Below, in pieces: positions 1 to 12,900 of a DNA stretch of 64,000 bases; position 1 is the stretch's first letter; every line of letters starts with the position of its first letter. Origin of the DNA: Grammothele lineata (taxonomy: Eukaryota; Basidiomycota; Agaricomycetes; Polyporales; Polyporaceae). Below the pieces are notes generated by a model. The model ran no database searches, was not told the DNA's origin, and worked only from the letters and a program-made list of their open reading frames with translations. Location: positions 124,001 through 188,000 of the forward strand of contig NDFF03000387.1 in the NCBI GenBank assembly GCA_002150815.3, in the 5' to 3' direction. A program made the translations under genes and the position numbers.

Positions 1-354
1 GGCTCAATGTCGCCAACTTCTTCAGGTTGACTCGGAACGGTCGTTCAACGTTAACGTTCAACGTTCGAGTTTGTGCTCTGTCTTCTACAACTCCTCAACT
101 TTCTCCCAGGCACTATGCTTGTCCGTAGTCGAGGACGTAGTCGGACAACATCCGACCTGCTGCTGTGTCTTGGCGGAGACAGCCTCGGGTCCTGTGTCAC
201 TGCGATGCGCTGAGACCGCCGCCGCCGCCGGGCGGATGACGCCCACGCTCGGTCCGAGACTTCTCTGTCAACATTCAAGCTTTATTTGAAACCTACGCTC
301 TGCGACGTCTTATTTAAGGCGGGAGACCTTGGAAAACGTTCCGTGGTTTCACCA
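1..354 (+). promoter_or_regulatory. Upstream region of Zn2Cys6 factor 1, with CTCGGTCCGAG inverted repeat
   Basis: The perfect inverted repeat CTCGG-T-CCGAG lies at 248-258, about 97 bp before the chosen start codon. It contains a CGG-N-CCG pair, the usual shape of a Zn2Cys6 dimer site. The block ATGACGCCCA (236-245), two differing bases and then the inverted repeat recurs at the same relative place upstream of the paralog at 9991. A TATTTAA-like element lies near 311-317. A 10-bp direct repeat GTTCAACGTT occurs at 43-52 and 56-65. Function as an autoregulatory site is inference. Confidence 0.5.
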
Positions 355-3300
355 ATGTCCGGTTCAGAGGAAATACTCGCGCAAGTTTCTCAAGGGGGCT
401 CGCAAGGACCTCTACTGGCTGGGGTGCAAAAGAGACGCAAACTTGAACGCGCATGCGATTATTGTAGGCGAAAAAAGAGTCAGTCATCGTACCTATCTTG
501 TCGGCTTGTTTACGATACTAATGTCATAAACTTCCGTCGTAGTCAAGTGCGATGGTTCTCAACAACCAGACAACCGGTGCTCGCGATGCATTCGCCGACG
601 CGTAGAGTGCATGTATGTGGAGACTCTTCACGTACGTCTCCATAATCCAAGGATGCTGGTCCATGTGCTGATTTCAGCTCAGCAAGGCTTCTATCCAGCC
701 AGGTTAGCTTCTTCTTTTGCGTCTTTCTTCTTACTCATGAGTCATTAATAGTTACGTCGAGAATGTCGAGAAACGTATGCACAATATGAAACAATTGCTC
801 AAGAAGGTTCTATTCTCAACTATACTTGTTCCTCCGCACAATTTAACGCTTTCTATAGCTTAATCCAGACCTTGATGTCGAAAAGGCGCTTGGTGACATG
901 CTCGAGCTAAAGTCTCTACAGCCCCGGTCTGTAGCTCGCGGCTTCTCAGAATCGAAATATGTCCCAGGGGGCTCTGTGCGGCATCCAAGAGACTTTCTGG
1001 CGCTATCACCGCCAGCTCCACAGGCTGCGCCGGATCCCTCGCCCGGTGATGACGAAGGCGAGAAACAGGGAATGACCCTGGTCCATGACGGTGTCCATAA
1101 CATGTCTATCCTCGGCGTCGGACCAAGACAATACCACGGAAAATCCAGTGGAATGGCATTATTCCGCGACGCTGTCGACGCCAGACATGGCGACTCATCA
1201 TCACATCCCCACGAACATGGATTCATTCACAGTGGTGCGCAATCCGACACGGCGCCGCCCGTAAGTCTTGCCTTGTATTTTGAGTGATATGCTTTCGTGT
1301 CTCAAGCTCACGCCACTTGACTAGTGGTTTGCGCCCCTCCTGAATGACACCCTTCCTGTCTTCGCGGACTGCTTCCCCCCTCAAGATCTCCTTGAAGCAC
1401 TCGTCAATGCATACTTCCGCGAAATCCACATCTTCGCTCCTCTTCTACACGAACCAACGTTCCGCGCGGGCCTCCGTTCTGGTCTTCACCGTGCACACGG
1501 CGCGTTCGGCGCAACTGTGCTGCTCGTATGCGCGCTTGGTGCGCTGCACGTGCGCGACCCACGTACGCTCCTCTCTGGGGAAAGTGTTGGTGCCGGGAAC
1601 CCGCAGTCAGCGGGATGGAAGTGGTTCGCGTGTGTCGAGCGTGCACGCAAGTCACTTCTCGCCCCGCCTACGGTGTACGACTTGCAAATCTGTGTTGTGA
1701 GTCTCCCCCCATAATCTTGTTGCTCAACGCGCTCAACTCTACCTGCCGACGACATGTGGTGCGCTGCTGACGCTGTGGCGGCCCGTGCAACAGCTTATGA
1801 CCGAGTATATGATACGTACGAGTGTCGCGCTGAAGGCCTGGGCACCCCTCAACGTAGGTATCAGTATGGGCCTCGAGATGGGCGCACACAGGAGGAAGAC
1901 TTATGACACTCTGCCACCTGTGGAGGCGGAGATGATGAAGCGCGCGTTTTGGTGCCACATAAGTTCAGATTTCTTCATTCGGAACCTTCGCTGATGAGCC
2001 TTCTGCTGTCAGGATTCTCATGGTCGTAGACTGGGCTACGAGTATGGCGCTCGGCAGACCGTGTACTTTGTATGACGAAGAGTGCGTAAAATCCTTCGGA
2101 AATAGTAGCCTTCGCGTGCTAATCACTCGTCGTAGTCTCGATCTCGACGTCCTCCAGGAATGTGATGACGACTACTGGTTCGGCGGCTCAGACGGACAAC
2201 CATTGTTCAAGCAACCGCTAGATATTCCGTCCAAAATACCCTTTTACAACGCTTATCTTCGCCTACTTAAGATCCTAGCATTTGCATCACGTACCATTGT
2301 GAGTGTGAGTGAATATTGTCGGGTTAATTGAATCATTAAGCTCTAGGATAGTATACAATCAACCGGTCGAAGACCCTCTTCGCGCGTGACGAGCCGAACT
2401 GGGAGCAACGCATCGTCTCTGAGCTCAATTCCGCCCTAGCCAAATGGATCGACGCTCTTCCCGCGCACCGTACGTTCTACCTCTCGAGTCTGCGTCACTT
2501 TGAATGCTTACAATCTGCTGAATTAGTTCGTTGGGACCCGGACCAACCGAATACGATGTTCCTAAGGCAGTCCGCTCACCTCCTTGTTCATTATTACTAC
2601 GCCCAGACCATCATACACAGACCGTTCATCATGACACGACGCAGCTCTCCGTTGGCGGCTTCCGCCGCTGCCGTCTGCACAAACGCCGCGCGGTCTTGCA
2701 TACGTGTCGTCGACCATTTGTACGACTGCTGCGGCTCGCCGGGGCACCTCAACACAGTGAGTATTCGACTATGTTCGTGATGCTCAGTTATTTTACTACG
2801 CCTGAAGGGTCCGATTTTTACTGCAAGCATGGTTCTCCTCGTCAACGTGTGGAATGACTCGCGCTCCAGTACGACGCTCGATGTCAGCGGAGACGTGAGG
2901 CTTGTGGAAAAGTGCATTGAGATGTTAGAGTCGGTTGTGTACGAGTGCGTTACGGTCTCACCTTTCTTAGTTGCTCTTCGCCGATACTGATCACTTTTCT
3001 TATAAGGGTACACGCCGTCGAACAGCTTGTGTGCGTATATCTGTATCATTTACTGACCGCCGTCCCATTGAATCTCATCAGTACGCTGACGTTTTTGGGT
3101 AATCTCCAGAGACATCATGCATGTCCTTGTAAGGGCACCCGTTCCAGGGCCGCCACCAGCATCAGTGCTCAAGCCTGCCCCATCGACTAATATTGATAAT
3201 AATGCGCCACCTGCCGGACAACTTCCCACATCTGTGCGGAGTCGCCCAGCATCTCCCAAACCTGCTGGTGCAGCAGCAAGGGGTCGCCAATCCACATCCC

Positions 3301-3707
3301 AACCTCTCCCCCGCCTGCCCGGTTCCAGCGGAAGCGCGCCACATTCCGGCATGAGCGTTCCCGGAGGGTCTGTAGTTCACGGCAGCCTTTATCGCCTCCC
3401 ACTGCGCACGGATGAGCTCGCGCGTTCGCCGGAGCTCGTGCGGAATGAGTCCTTCGAGCCGGCCGCGCAGGCCCAGCGGTCTAGAATGCTTTCATCAGCA
3501 CAGGTCGCGCCGCAGCGCATGAGCGCATACCAAAGTGGCTTGACTACAACTTCTGCGACGTTCGTTGGTCAAGCAGAGGGAACACTGCAAGAGAACCCCG
3601 CACGAACAGACATCTCAGAGGATTCGTCGTCGACGTGGGCGCGTGTGCCGGCGACGTTTGGGTGGGAAGAGTGGATGGCGTTTGCTGGTGAGGTAGAGAG
3701 TTCATAG
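355..3707 (+). CDS. Zn2Cys6 fungal-specific transcription factor, copy 1
   Basis: A nuclear DNA-binding regulator built from about a dozen exons. The N-terminus carries a basic start (KRRKLERACDYCRRKK). Across an intron ending near 533 it continues as KCDGSQQPDNRC, SRC, then a sixth Cys, which gives a complete C6 zinc cluster with a CX2CX6C first half. A short linker (QGFYPAR) and a heptad-like helix (YVENVEKRMHNMKQLLKK) follow, as in Gal4-type dimerisation regions. The middle part has the fungal-specific transcription factor fold (PF04082 type): LLEALVNAYFREIHIFAPLL near 1388-1447, APLNVGISMGLEMGAHRRK near 1844-1896, and PCTLYDE near 2058. The C-terminus ends with VPATFGWEEW. Reading frames look fragmented, but every break sits at a plausible GT-AG intron matching copy 2, so I read it as intact. 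The target is unknown; the GH32 gene just downstream is a natural candidate. Confidence 0.85.
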
Positions 3708-4547
3708 TATGCGATGCGTTTTGGTGGCATGGAGACGCTACGAGATCGTGGAGGCCGTACAGTGTAACTTCGCGCCTGGTGCTCGTCACCAGCTGTTCAT
3801 GCTGTGATAATATCATCAATGCCGCGTCTATGACTTCGTGATACTTCCAGTCAAACGAGCAGCTTGAGTTTCGAAGTGACGGTACATTGAGAAGAACCTG
3901 GGTGGCTTGAAGTGCTCACTCTGCTCGTCGGCCTGCAGGTCCGCGCCAACGGGGGTCTGACTCAGACTCGCAGTGACGCGGCCCACGTGGCAGTGTGCGT
4001 CGCGGCTCGCTCGTCCGGGGAAGGCGGCTCTCCGGCTTGATGACCTTCCTCTCGGACACGCCCGCGCCGCAGAAGAGATACTGCCTCTCCCGATGCCCTC
4101 TCGTGCTCGTCTGGTCCATGGGAACTGTTCGTATCTGACAGTTCAACAGTCCACTCACGAGATGCTCCATCTCCAGGTGACCTCGTGATATCTTCCTCCA
4201 ACAGACACTCCGGTCTCCGCTAGGGTCAGCTGGTCCACTAATGAATGTACGTCCTAGCCTCCCGTTTTTCATGTTCTTCAGACAGGAACACATGGACTGT
4301 GGTGACTCTACCATGATCGAGGATCAGGACAATGTAGCTTCTGCTATGCCTCGCGCGCACTTTGTAGCCTGGGACTTGACGCAGACGAACATTAAATTCA
4401 CTGCGCCTCATTCAATTGCATCTGTTGGGAGCCATCGGTTACATTCTGGATGTCCGAATGACGTATATAACATCTGCATGGTATAATAGTCGCGGTGCTA
4501 CCACACCCCTCCTTGTCTCGAGCCCCCCCTCATCTTGACTGATCAAT
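3708..4547 (+). promoter_or_regulatory. Intergenic region and GH32 promoter
   Basis: It holds the 3' flank of the first transcription factor and the upstream region of the GH32 gene. A TATATAA box is at 4464-4470, about 78 bp before the GH32 start codon. A CGG-N3-CCG arrangement occurs near 4211-4219. I see no gene here. Confidence 0.4.
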
Positions 4548-6226
4548 ATGGCGCGCCGTTCAGCTCTCGCTATAATCGCTAGTCTGTGTGTGTTTACGAC
4601 ACATACTTGCACAGCCCAGACTATTCCTTCGGGAAACTACTCCGGACCTCTGCGACCGCAGATTCACTTCTCCCCTCCGACGGTAATCGTTGTTCCAATC
4701 TCTTATAAAGATGTATCTCACGCCCATAGTATAGAACTTCATGAACGACCCAAATGGCCTCCATCGCGATGCTAACGGGACATATCATCTGTACTATCAA
4801 TGTATGTCATTTCCCATCCTCACTCGCGATAGCAATAGTGAGATCCTCCATCGCAGACAACCCAACCGCGGTCGTTCCGGGCAACCAAAACTGGGGACAT
4901 GCTACCAGCCCTGACCTCTACCATTGGACGAACCAGCCAATTGCAATCTCCCCTCCCAACTCTTCCGTCCAGATATGGAGTGGATCCGCTGTCATCGACG
5001 TGAACAACACCTCTGGGTTCTTCCCGAATCAGACCAATGGTGTGGTTGCTATCTTCACGCTCAATGCGCCTGGCAGCGAGACACAGGAGATCGCGTACTC
5101 GACCGACGGCGGGCTGACGTTCACTTCTTACGCCGGAAACCCTGTGCTCGACACTCACAGAAGTAGTTTCCGCGACCCCAAAGTGATCTGGCACACGCCA
5201 ACGCGGAAATGGGTCATGGCCGTTTCATTCGCATCGGAGTGGACCATCGGCTTCTTCACCTCTCCCGACCTCCGCACCTGGACGTACGCATCCAACTTCA
5301 CGCATGCAGGTATTCTCGGGCAGCAGTTCGAGTGTCCGAACCTCGTCCAGATACTGGTGCGGGATGCGGTGACGGGCGAGATCGTGGCCGGACACGAAGA
5401 CACGTATCTTCTCATCATCAGCGTGAGCCCCGGGGCGCCCCTCGGCGGCTCCGTGACGCAGCATTTCCCCGGAACCTTCGACGGCACGACCTTCACTCCC
5501 CTCGACGGCGCCACGCGCTTCGCCGACTTCGCCAAGGACAACTACGCAGGCCAGTTTGTGTACGGCACCGGACCGGACGAGGACGCGCTCTTCGTGCCCT
5601 GGGCGGGCAACTGGCAGTACGCACAGGACGTCCCGACGGACACGGAAGGCTGGCGCGGCGTCATGGGCCTCCCGCGCGCGGTGCACCTCTCGCCCAACGC
5701 CGCGACGGGTGGGTGGGACCTCCTGTCCCGCCCCGCGGCGGACCTCGCGCCGGTGCGGGGTGCGCTGCTTGCGTCCAACGCGAGCCTGGGGAATGGAGTG
5801 GTCCGCGTCGACCTCGGCAGCGTGGAGAGCAGCACGTTCGTCTTCCGCGCCAACCTCTCCACCACCGCGGGCGCGCTCAACTTCTCCCTCGCGAGCGCGT
5901 CGTCCAAGGAGAGCGTCTCTGGAGGAATGACGGGCGGGTTTGTGTACCTCGATCGTGGCAAGACGACCGGGTTCGAGAACGTGTTCTTCACGGACAAGTT
6001 CTCAACGTCGATCGTCGCGCGCCCCGACGGCTCGTGGACACTCGAGGGCGTTTTTGACCGGAGCATGTTGGAGGTGTTCGTCAACGATGGCGCGTACAGC
6101 GCCACCATGGTGTTCTACCCTACGGAGCCGTTGACGGTGTTTGAGCTTCATACATCGGGGATGCCGAAAGACGCGGTCGTAAGCGTTGAGGTGAGCGCCC
6201 TTAACAGCGTGTGGCCAACGGACTAG
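4548..6226 (+). CDS. Secreted GH32 glycoside hydrolase (invertase/exo-inulinase type)
   Basis: Predicted to hydrolyse terminal fructose from sucrose or fructans outside the cell. Three exons (4548-4682, 4735-4801, 4857-6226) give about 523 residues. The N-terminus is a signal peptide (MARRSALAIIASLCVFTTHT, cleavage probably near CTA-QT). Catalytic motifs follow in family order: NFMNDPNG with the Asp nucleophile, encoded right after intron 1; FRDPK with the transition-state Asp near 5170; and QFECPNL with the Glu acid/base near 5326. The C-terminal half is the beta-sandwich typical of the family, ending LTVFELHTSGM. All three catalytic residues are present, so it looks active. Endo- versus exo-inulinase versus invertase cannot be fixed from motifs alone. 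It lies between two paralogous Zn2Cys6 regulators; inulinase genes in ascomycetes are controlled by such a factor, so local regulation is a reasonable inference. Confidence 0.93.
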
Positions 6227-6476
6227 GGCTGCCAGAACAAACTGGATATGCATGTACTCGCACTGCTCGTCCCAGGGAACTCGGAGAGAGACGTTTTTGT
6301 ATGCATGTCGTGTGTCGATGGTCAATTAATTAAGCGCATGCAACCTAGCCGACTCGGAATGTCGATGACGGCCAGATGTGTATACCAAAACTACTACACT
6401 AATAGCGAGAGCCTACAAAGAAATCCTTATAGGAATGCAGCCCAAAAGTATGCCCTCCTCGGGCTCTGGTAGACGA

Positions 6477-8612
6477 TTAACCGTTACGCCAGTTAGTGCT
6501 CTTTACGAGCTCTTCTGCGCGTGCCGAGCGAGGCATAACGATATAGTCGTAAACTTCCGGATGTCTATCCAGAAACAATCTATGTGAACACGGAGTAACT
6601 CCAAGTGAGAGCGCGACACTCACGAGACCACGAAGGGAGACTCCATCTTGTGCTCCAGCTTTTTCCGACGGCCATGCTCGTCGACAGGCGGACTGATAGT
6701 GAACACGTGAAGGACGGACGCGGAGAGGATGAAGAGAGACGCCTCCGCGAACCAGCGCCCTGGGCAGACCCTGAGTTCATGACCAAGGAAATAAGCGGGA
6801 ACGCTCCGTAAGTGAGAGATGGTGGGGGACACACCTGCGACCGTAGCCGAACACAACCTCCGCAGGATCCGGCACGCTCGGATCGAGCTCACCGTAGGCG
6901 TCGAGGAATCGTTCTGGCCTGAAGGTGTCCGGATCGGGGTAGGCTTCGGGATCGCGCGCGAGACCCCTGGACGCGGCCACGTATAGTACACAAGGAGCGA
7001 CGAAACATTGGGGCTTAGTCATGTTTAACGTGAGGGTAACACCGAAGGAAGACTCACCAGAGGTTCGCAAAGACAATCGTGCCTGCGGGGATGAGGTAAC
7101 CATTGTAATGGTCGTCTGCGACGGTGCAGTGGGGAAGGCCGTTGGTCGTGACGACATGCCAACGGAGGACCTCTTTGAGGAGTGCAGCAAGGTAAGGTAG
7201 CGAGTCGCGATCGGAGTAGTCGGGAAGACGATCGGGCCCGATGACGCGGTCGAGCTCCGCCTGCGCTTTCTTTTGGACATCGGGATACATGGCCATGGCG
7301 AGGAAGAAGGCTTGAATGGATGCGTGCGTCTATAATGATGTTAGTAACACTTCGTTGAATGAAGTGAGTAAATGCTCACAGTATCGATTCCGGCTGTAAA
7401 CAAAAGCGCGTTCGTTAGCAGGCATTCAGCAGATCAGAGAGGGGGCGAGGAAGTACCTCCGTAGGTCGCGGCCCCAAGGTGTTGAACGAGCATCTCTAGA
7501 TCGCGCTCTCCTCCGGTCTCCAGCTCCTTTTCGCTGACATTCTCTAGAACGCGCGAGACAAGCGAGTCGCGGCCGACGCCTGAGTGCTGTTCGAGTCCCA
7601 TGAGTAAAGGCTGCAACGCGGCGCTCCATAACTCACCATAGCGTCCAATGACGCCTTATACAAGTCGTAATGGCACTTGTCCATGAACGCGCGTGCGTTG
7701 GCAGCGTACGTCTTGAAACCGGCGCCGGGGAACCAGTTAGGAAGGTGCTGCATCCACGGGAAAGACTCGACGAGGAAGCGACCCGGAACGGAGATATTCT
7801 CGCCGACTTTGTTGATATCCTCGGCCATATTGAAGTACTTGTCGTTCTGCTCGTCGAGCTCGATGCCGTACACGACGCGCATCAACACCGTAGCGAAGTA
7901 GCTGTACGACCGCCAGGGACGAAGTACGTTAGCTAAGGTCGTTACGCGGAGATAGAGCAAAGAATACTTACAACTTCACCTGAGACGAAACATTACTTGG
8001 GGATTTGAGTATCTCTACAAGGAGCCGCCGTGCGTAGGTAAGCTGAATAGAGTTGTAGGTCAAAGTGGCCTCGGCGTTGAAGGACTGGTGGAATATGCGC
8101 CTGTGGAGCCGCCACTGGAGACCATAATTCTTGACGGTGAAGTACGCTTTCAGGCCCACTCTGAGCACGAGAGAAGGCTATCAGAAGCGTAAAGACTTGC
8201 TAGCAGTAACAGTACCCACAGTTCGCCCATTATAGACATTGGGCGATCGGAGTAATTACTGGACCGCTTGTCCAGCAGCTCGCGCGCCACCTTGTGCGAG
8301 CCAATCACTAGAATATGTTGACCCATTGCGTTGAGATAGACAAGATCCCCTAATACCCATGACAAATTATTATCGTCAAGAGGCGTTGCATCATAGGCAG
8401 TGGTAGGACGCACCGTATTTTTTGTTCATCTCGAGGTACTCGTGTCCAAGAGATCTGCGCGGAATGTCGCGAGCATTTCCTAGCAAAGGAAGTCCCGGAG
8501 GACCCGGGGGCATCTGGCGGCGCTTCTGGCGAGTACGAAGCTCTTTCAGAATGATCGCGGCGACGATGGTGGTCAGGACCCAGGCCCAAGAGATAGAGAC
8601 GTCGACGGGCAT
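6477..8612 (-). CDS. Cytochrome P450 monooxygenase, copy 1 (CYP64-like clan)
   Basis: A membrane-anchored haem-thiolate monooxygenase of the endoplasmic reticulum; substrate unknown. The start at 8612 gives an N-terminal anchor (ISWAWVLTTIVAAIILKEL) and the proline-rich hinge MPPGPPGLPLLGN. Further motifs in order: helix I AGIDTT rebuilt across two introns near 7330-7460; the ExxR helix (LKEVLRWH near 7165); PERF; and the haem loop, where FGYGRR at an exon end joins VCPGRWFAEASLF (near 6770) to give the Cys ligand. The last exon, SHPEVYDYIVMPRSARAEEL ending at the stop at 6477, was found by splicing a 69-bp intron and matches the usual P450 C-terminus. All diagnostic motifs survive, so it is intact. 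A TATTTAAA-like box lies about 65 bp upstream. It is convergent with the GH32 gene and is a paralog of the P450 at 20456-22601. Confidence 0.92.
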
Positions 8613-9990
8613 GCTGCAGTAGAAACTGAGTATGAACTGGGGAAGATGGTTGACTGGCTGGGAGGTTTGAGGTTTAAATATGCGAAGGCTGAGATCGGCC
8701 TTATATCGTTTACTGGCCCCTTTCGTCCGACGCCGACCCGGAGAACGTAAATCAAAGTCCGCGAATCCTAGTCAGGAGCCGCGACTGAAAATCGGGGTGC
8801 AGTGGCACACAAGGCTGCCGAGCATGCTCGGGCCAGTGCAACGGACCCGTCGACGGCGCGGCGTGGGTACATGACTCGTACGGGATGCCACGGGCCCACT
8901 CGATGCCTGCTGCCCGCGCTTCTTCGGAGCCGTTCGCTTGATATCCATCACGTACGAGATGCTCACGACACACTGAGGGTCCCATTGTACTCGTGTAGTA
9001 GCCTGGGCTGGTGTCGACACCGATCAAATTGGTAGAGCCGTAACCTGCTTGATTTTGAAGAGCCACTTCCACGACATGCTGTCACTGTCAAGTCAAAACC
9101 TAGACCATGCCTGAACGCCGGAGGCCGAGGTGGTGTGACCGGCGTTTGCACCGCAAGTGCAGTGCGCAGCGCGCTCCGATTCCACCATCAACTTATTGGA
9201 CCCGAGGGCGGCATTGGTTCGGGCATGTCGGCTCCAAGCCGAGTGCAGAGCGAGATTCGCGGATGTTTGTGCCGTTGGATTTGAGCAGGCTGTGTCTCAC
9301 CTCGCAATCTGGATTGGAGTGCGAAGGGGGAGCGTGATGGCGATGGTCGATTGTGGTTATTCCCGCACCTCAACCTGTTGCGTCCATAGTACGCCCCGCC
9401 CTGGTACGTTGTGCTCGACGTTTGAGGGACTGCAGGAGCTCCATGTGGCATGAGAGATCATGATACCGCACATGTTGTTATGGGTGAAACACAATGAGAC
9501 CTTGCTCTTCGTGGCGAAGATGAGGGAAAAGAGATGTCGAACGCCGGCCATAGGCTCAGCGAACGGTGCACTTGAAAGTTGAGATGTTTTCGCTTGCCAA
9601 AAGTTGACTCAATAGCAGAGCGCTTAACTGTGCGCACGCGAGGGCCACGTGGCATCTCAGCCACCGGCCGCGTTCAAGTTGGAGCGTCCCTCTCCTCTTC
9701 ATCCTCCCCTCAACCTTCCCTGATCCACAATACTTTCCATGCGCTACTGTCCATGAAATGGGAGTCAATATAATTGCTCTCAGGGACAGTCGAGGTGAGC
9801 ATTCAACTCGCCGAGCGGCTCACCCAAGGCAATTACTAATGACGCCCAATCTCGGTCCGAGATTTTTGACGCCCCTTACTGGCTCCATTTCAAACTCGCG
9901 GGCCCTCTCGACCATCGTGCAGCTCTACTGGAACCCACTGACCGACTATTTATGAGGGGGAAGGGCGGACGATCGACATGAATCTCAACA
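8613..9990. promoter_or_regulatory. Divergent intergenic region with conserved CTCGGTCCGAG element upstream of factor 2
   Basis: Separates the divergent P450 (-) and second Zn2Cys6 factor (+). The CTCGGTCCGAG inverted repeat is at 9851-9861, preceded by ATGACGCCCA at 9839-9848, the same block seen at 236-258. A TATTTATG element is near 9947. On the P450 side two looser CGG-N2-CCG pairs occur near 8842 and 8924, which in GC-rich DNA may be chance. I found no coding region I can defend. Confidence 0.45.
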
Positions 9991-12900
9991 ATGTCCGCTC
10001 CAGCACTCGCTCACACGTCGGAAGATGGCCCTCCAGATCTTTCGGGAATGCAGAAAAGACGTAAGCTTGAGCGCGCCTGCGATTACTGCAGACGCAAGAA
10101 GAGTAAGGGTTTGGAGTGAATCACTTCCAGTAGTTTTGGACTGACTGCGACCTCAGTCAAGTGTGATGGATCCCAGCAGCCAGACAATCGCTGCTCACGA
10201 TGCATCCGCCGTCGGACGGAGTGCACATACGTGGAAACACTACACGTACGTTTCGATACGTTCGTACATGTCATCTGGCCACACTGACCTCTTTCCAGCA
10301 AGGCTTCTACCCAGTCAGGTTAGTCCTTTACTTGTCCGTTTGGGGACATCTCATCAGATACCTCGATAGTTATGTTGAAAACATGGAGAAGCGTATGCAC
10401 AAGATGCAACAGCTGCTCAAGAAGGTTCGTCAATACCAGTAATACCGGTTGTCTAATGATGCTCATCTATCCTCTAGCTCAATCCAGAGGTCGATATAGA
10501 AAAGGCACTCGGAGAGATACTCGAATTGCGGCCAACCCAGCAGCCTACTACCAAATCGTTCTGTGGCTCCCATCTCGCTGCACAGAGCTCCAAACAGCGC
10601 CGGAACGAATTTCTTGCCTTGTCACCTCCTTCGCCACAGGCTATGTCGGACTTGTCTCCCAGCGACGACGAAGGTGAAACACAGGAGATGACACACATCT
10701 ATGAGAGGATGCACAACTTGTCCATTGAGAGCGCTGGATTTCTTCATCTTGATACACACCCGCTTTCTGCGCCACCTGTGAGTCCACTCCTCTTCATATC
10801 TTTATATCATGCTCACACCGTTTTGCCAGTGGCTTGCACAGATCCTCCGAGACACTCTACCCCCGTTCACCAACTGCTTTCCTCCTCAAGGTCTCCTTGA
10901 AGCTCTCGTGAACGCCTATTTCCGCGAGATCAACATCTTCACCCCACTCCTCCACGAACCGACGTTCCGCGCTGGCCTTCGAGCTAGCCTACACCGCGCG
11001 CACGGCGCGTTCGGCGCCACCGTGCTGCTCGTGTGCGCGATCGGTGCGATGTACGTGCGTGATCCGCGCACGCTTCTCTCGGGGCAAGGCAGCGGTGATG
11101 GTGACCCACAGTCTGCGGGGTGGGCGTGGTTCGCGCGTGTCGAGGGTGCGCGCCGGTCGCTTCTGGCACCGCCTACGGTGTACGACCTCCAGATCCGAGT
11201 CGTGAGTTGCGCATCTCCAGGTTTCATAGAGCATATGACTAATACAACGGTCGACCACGCGATAGTTGATGGTACAATACTTGTTGCGGACGTCCATAGG
11301 GTTCACGATCTGGGCGCCCCTCAACGTCGGTATCAGTATGGGACTTGAGATGGGCGCGCACAGGAAGAGGACGTATGTTTCCATGCCACGTGTCGAAGCG
11401 GAGATGATGAAGCGGGCGTTCTGGTACGTCGCGTATCTGCTTGTGTGTATGTCATGCAGCGCTAACGCAAATTTTGTCGTCAGGGCCCTCGTCGTCCTCG
11501 ACTGGACGACTAGCATCACACTTGGTAGACCGTGTACCCTTTACGGCGAAGAGTAAGTCTTTAGGAAATGGCGGTCATCGATGGTGGTAGGATGCACGTA
11601 CTGACAGCTACCACCACTAGTCTCGACATTGACGTTATCATTGAATGCAATGACGAGTACTGGCTTGACGCTGATGGACAACCGTTGTTCGAGCAACCGC
11701 CCGGCGTGCCGTGTAAAGTCTCCGTCTACAACTATGTCCTCCGTCTACACAAGATCCTCACGTACGCATCGCGCACAGTGGTGAGTGCCTACTGCTATGT
11801 CTTCCTCGAGCTTGAGTTTGAAGTCTCGGGGAACAGTACACGATCAACAGTGCGAAGATGCTATTCGCACACGACGAGCACGACTGGGAGTCGCGTAACG
11901 TAACCGAACTCGACACCGTACTGGCGAAGTGGTTCAATTCGATTCCAGAATATCGTACGTGCCGTATCTTTCCCCTTTCTGTTCTGAAACGCTCACGGTA
12001 CTCTATAGTCCGTTGGAACCCGGACGAACCAGACGAATATTTTTTGAGACAATCCGCGCACGTTATCGTGCACTATTACTACGCCCAAATCCTCGTGCAT
12101 AGACCGTTCATCACGACCCGGCGCGGGTCTCCACTCACTTCCTCAGCCGCCGTGGTGTGCGCCAACGCCGCGCGCTCATGCGTGCGAGTCGTCGACCACC
12201 TGTACGATCGTTTCGGATCCCCAGGACACCTCAACGCAGTGCGTCTATCATGATGTCCTTGTCCTGCCTCGTGTGCTAACGGCGTCCGAAGAGCCCCATC
12301 TTTACAGCCGGTGTGGTCCTGCTTGTCAATATATGGGGCGACTCGCGCTCGGGTAAGACTTTGGACGTGAGCAAAGATCTCGCGCTCGTGGCCAAGTGTA
12401 TCGAGATTTTGGAGTCCGTCGTGTACGAGTGCGTGCTCGTTTTTCGTTTGGCATACTCTTTGCTGACCTTGCTCCTTCGTGCTCTCCAGAGTGCAGAGCG
12501 TCGAACGTCTGGTGTGCGTATATCTGTTCGACATGGCCCCGGTCTTGCGCTCGAGCTATATATTGACCCTGACACCTCCTTAGGGATGTCTTGTGCGCTC
12601 TCGTTAAGGCGCCTGCGCCAGCTGCCTCTGTGCTGAAGACCTCTGAGGCGACTGGGCCGCTGAGTAACGACACTTCGTCTCTTCCCCACCCTTCCGCGCC
12701 ACTCCATGCGACGCCCGCCCAGCCTGCTCAAGTCCCACCACGTGCATCACGCCCCTCCGGCCTCACATCGCAGTCCAGAGCTCGCATTGCAAGTGACTCG
12801 AGAGCTCGTAACTCACTTTACGACATCCCGCTGCGCACGGAGGAACTCGCCCGGCTGCCCGAGCCTGCCCAGGGCGTTCCGCCGTCAGAGTCTGCATTCC

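Noticed and set aside
355..3707. First transcription factor being a pseudogene because its reading frames are short and broken
   Set aside because: Each break coincides with a GT-AG intron matching the paralog at 9991-13193; zinc cluster, central domain and C-terminal motif are all continuous after splicing.
5209..6057. Long overlapping frame inside the GH32 gene
   Set aside because: It is an alternative frame of the GC-rich GH32 last exon, with Arg-rich composition and no domain; the GH32 frame holds all catalytic motifs.
8752..9072. 106-codon - strand frame upstream of the first P450
   Set aside because: No motif, overlaps other frames and lies in the P450 promoter region; no splice partners that extend it.
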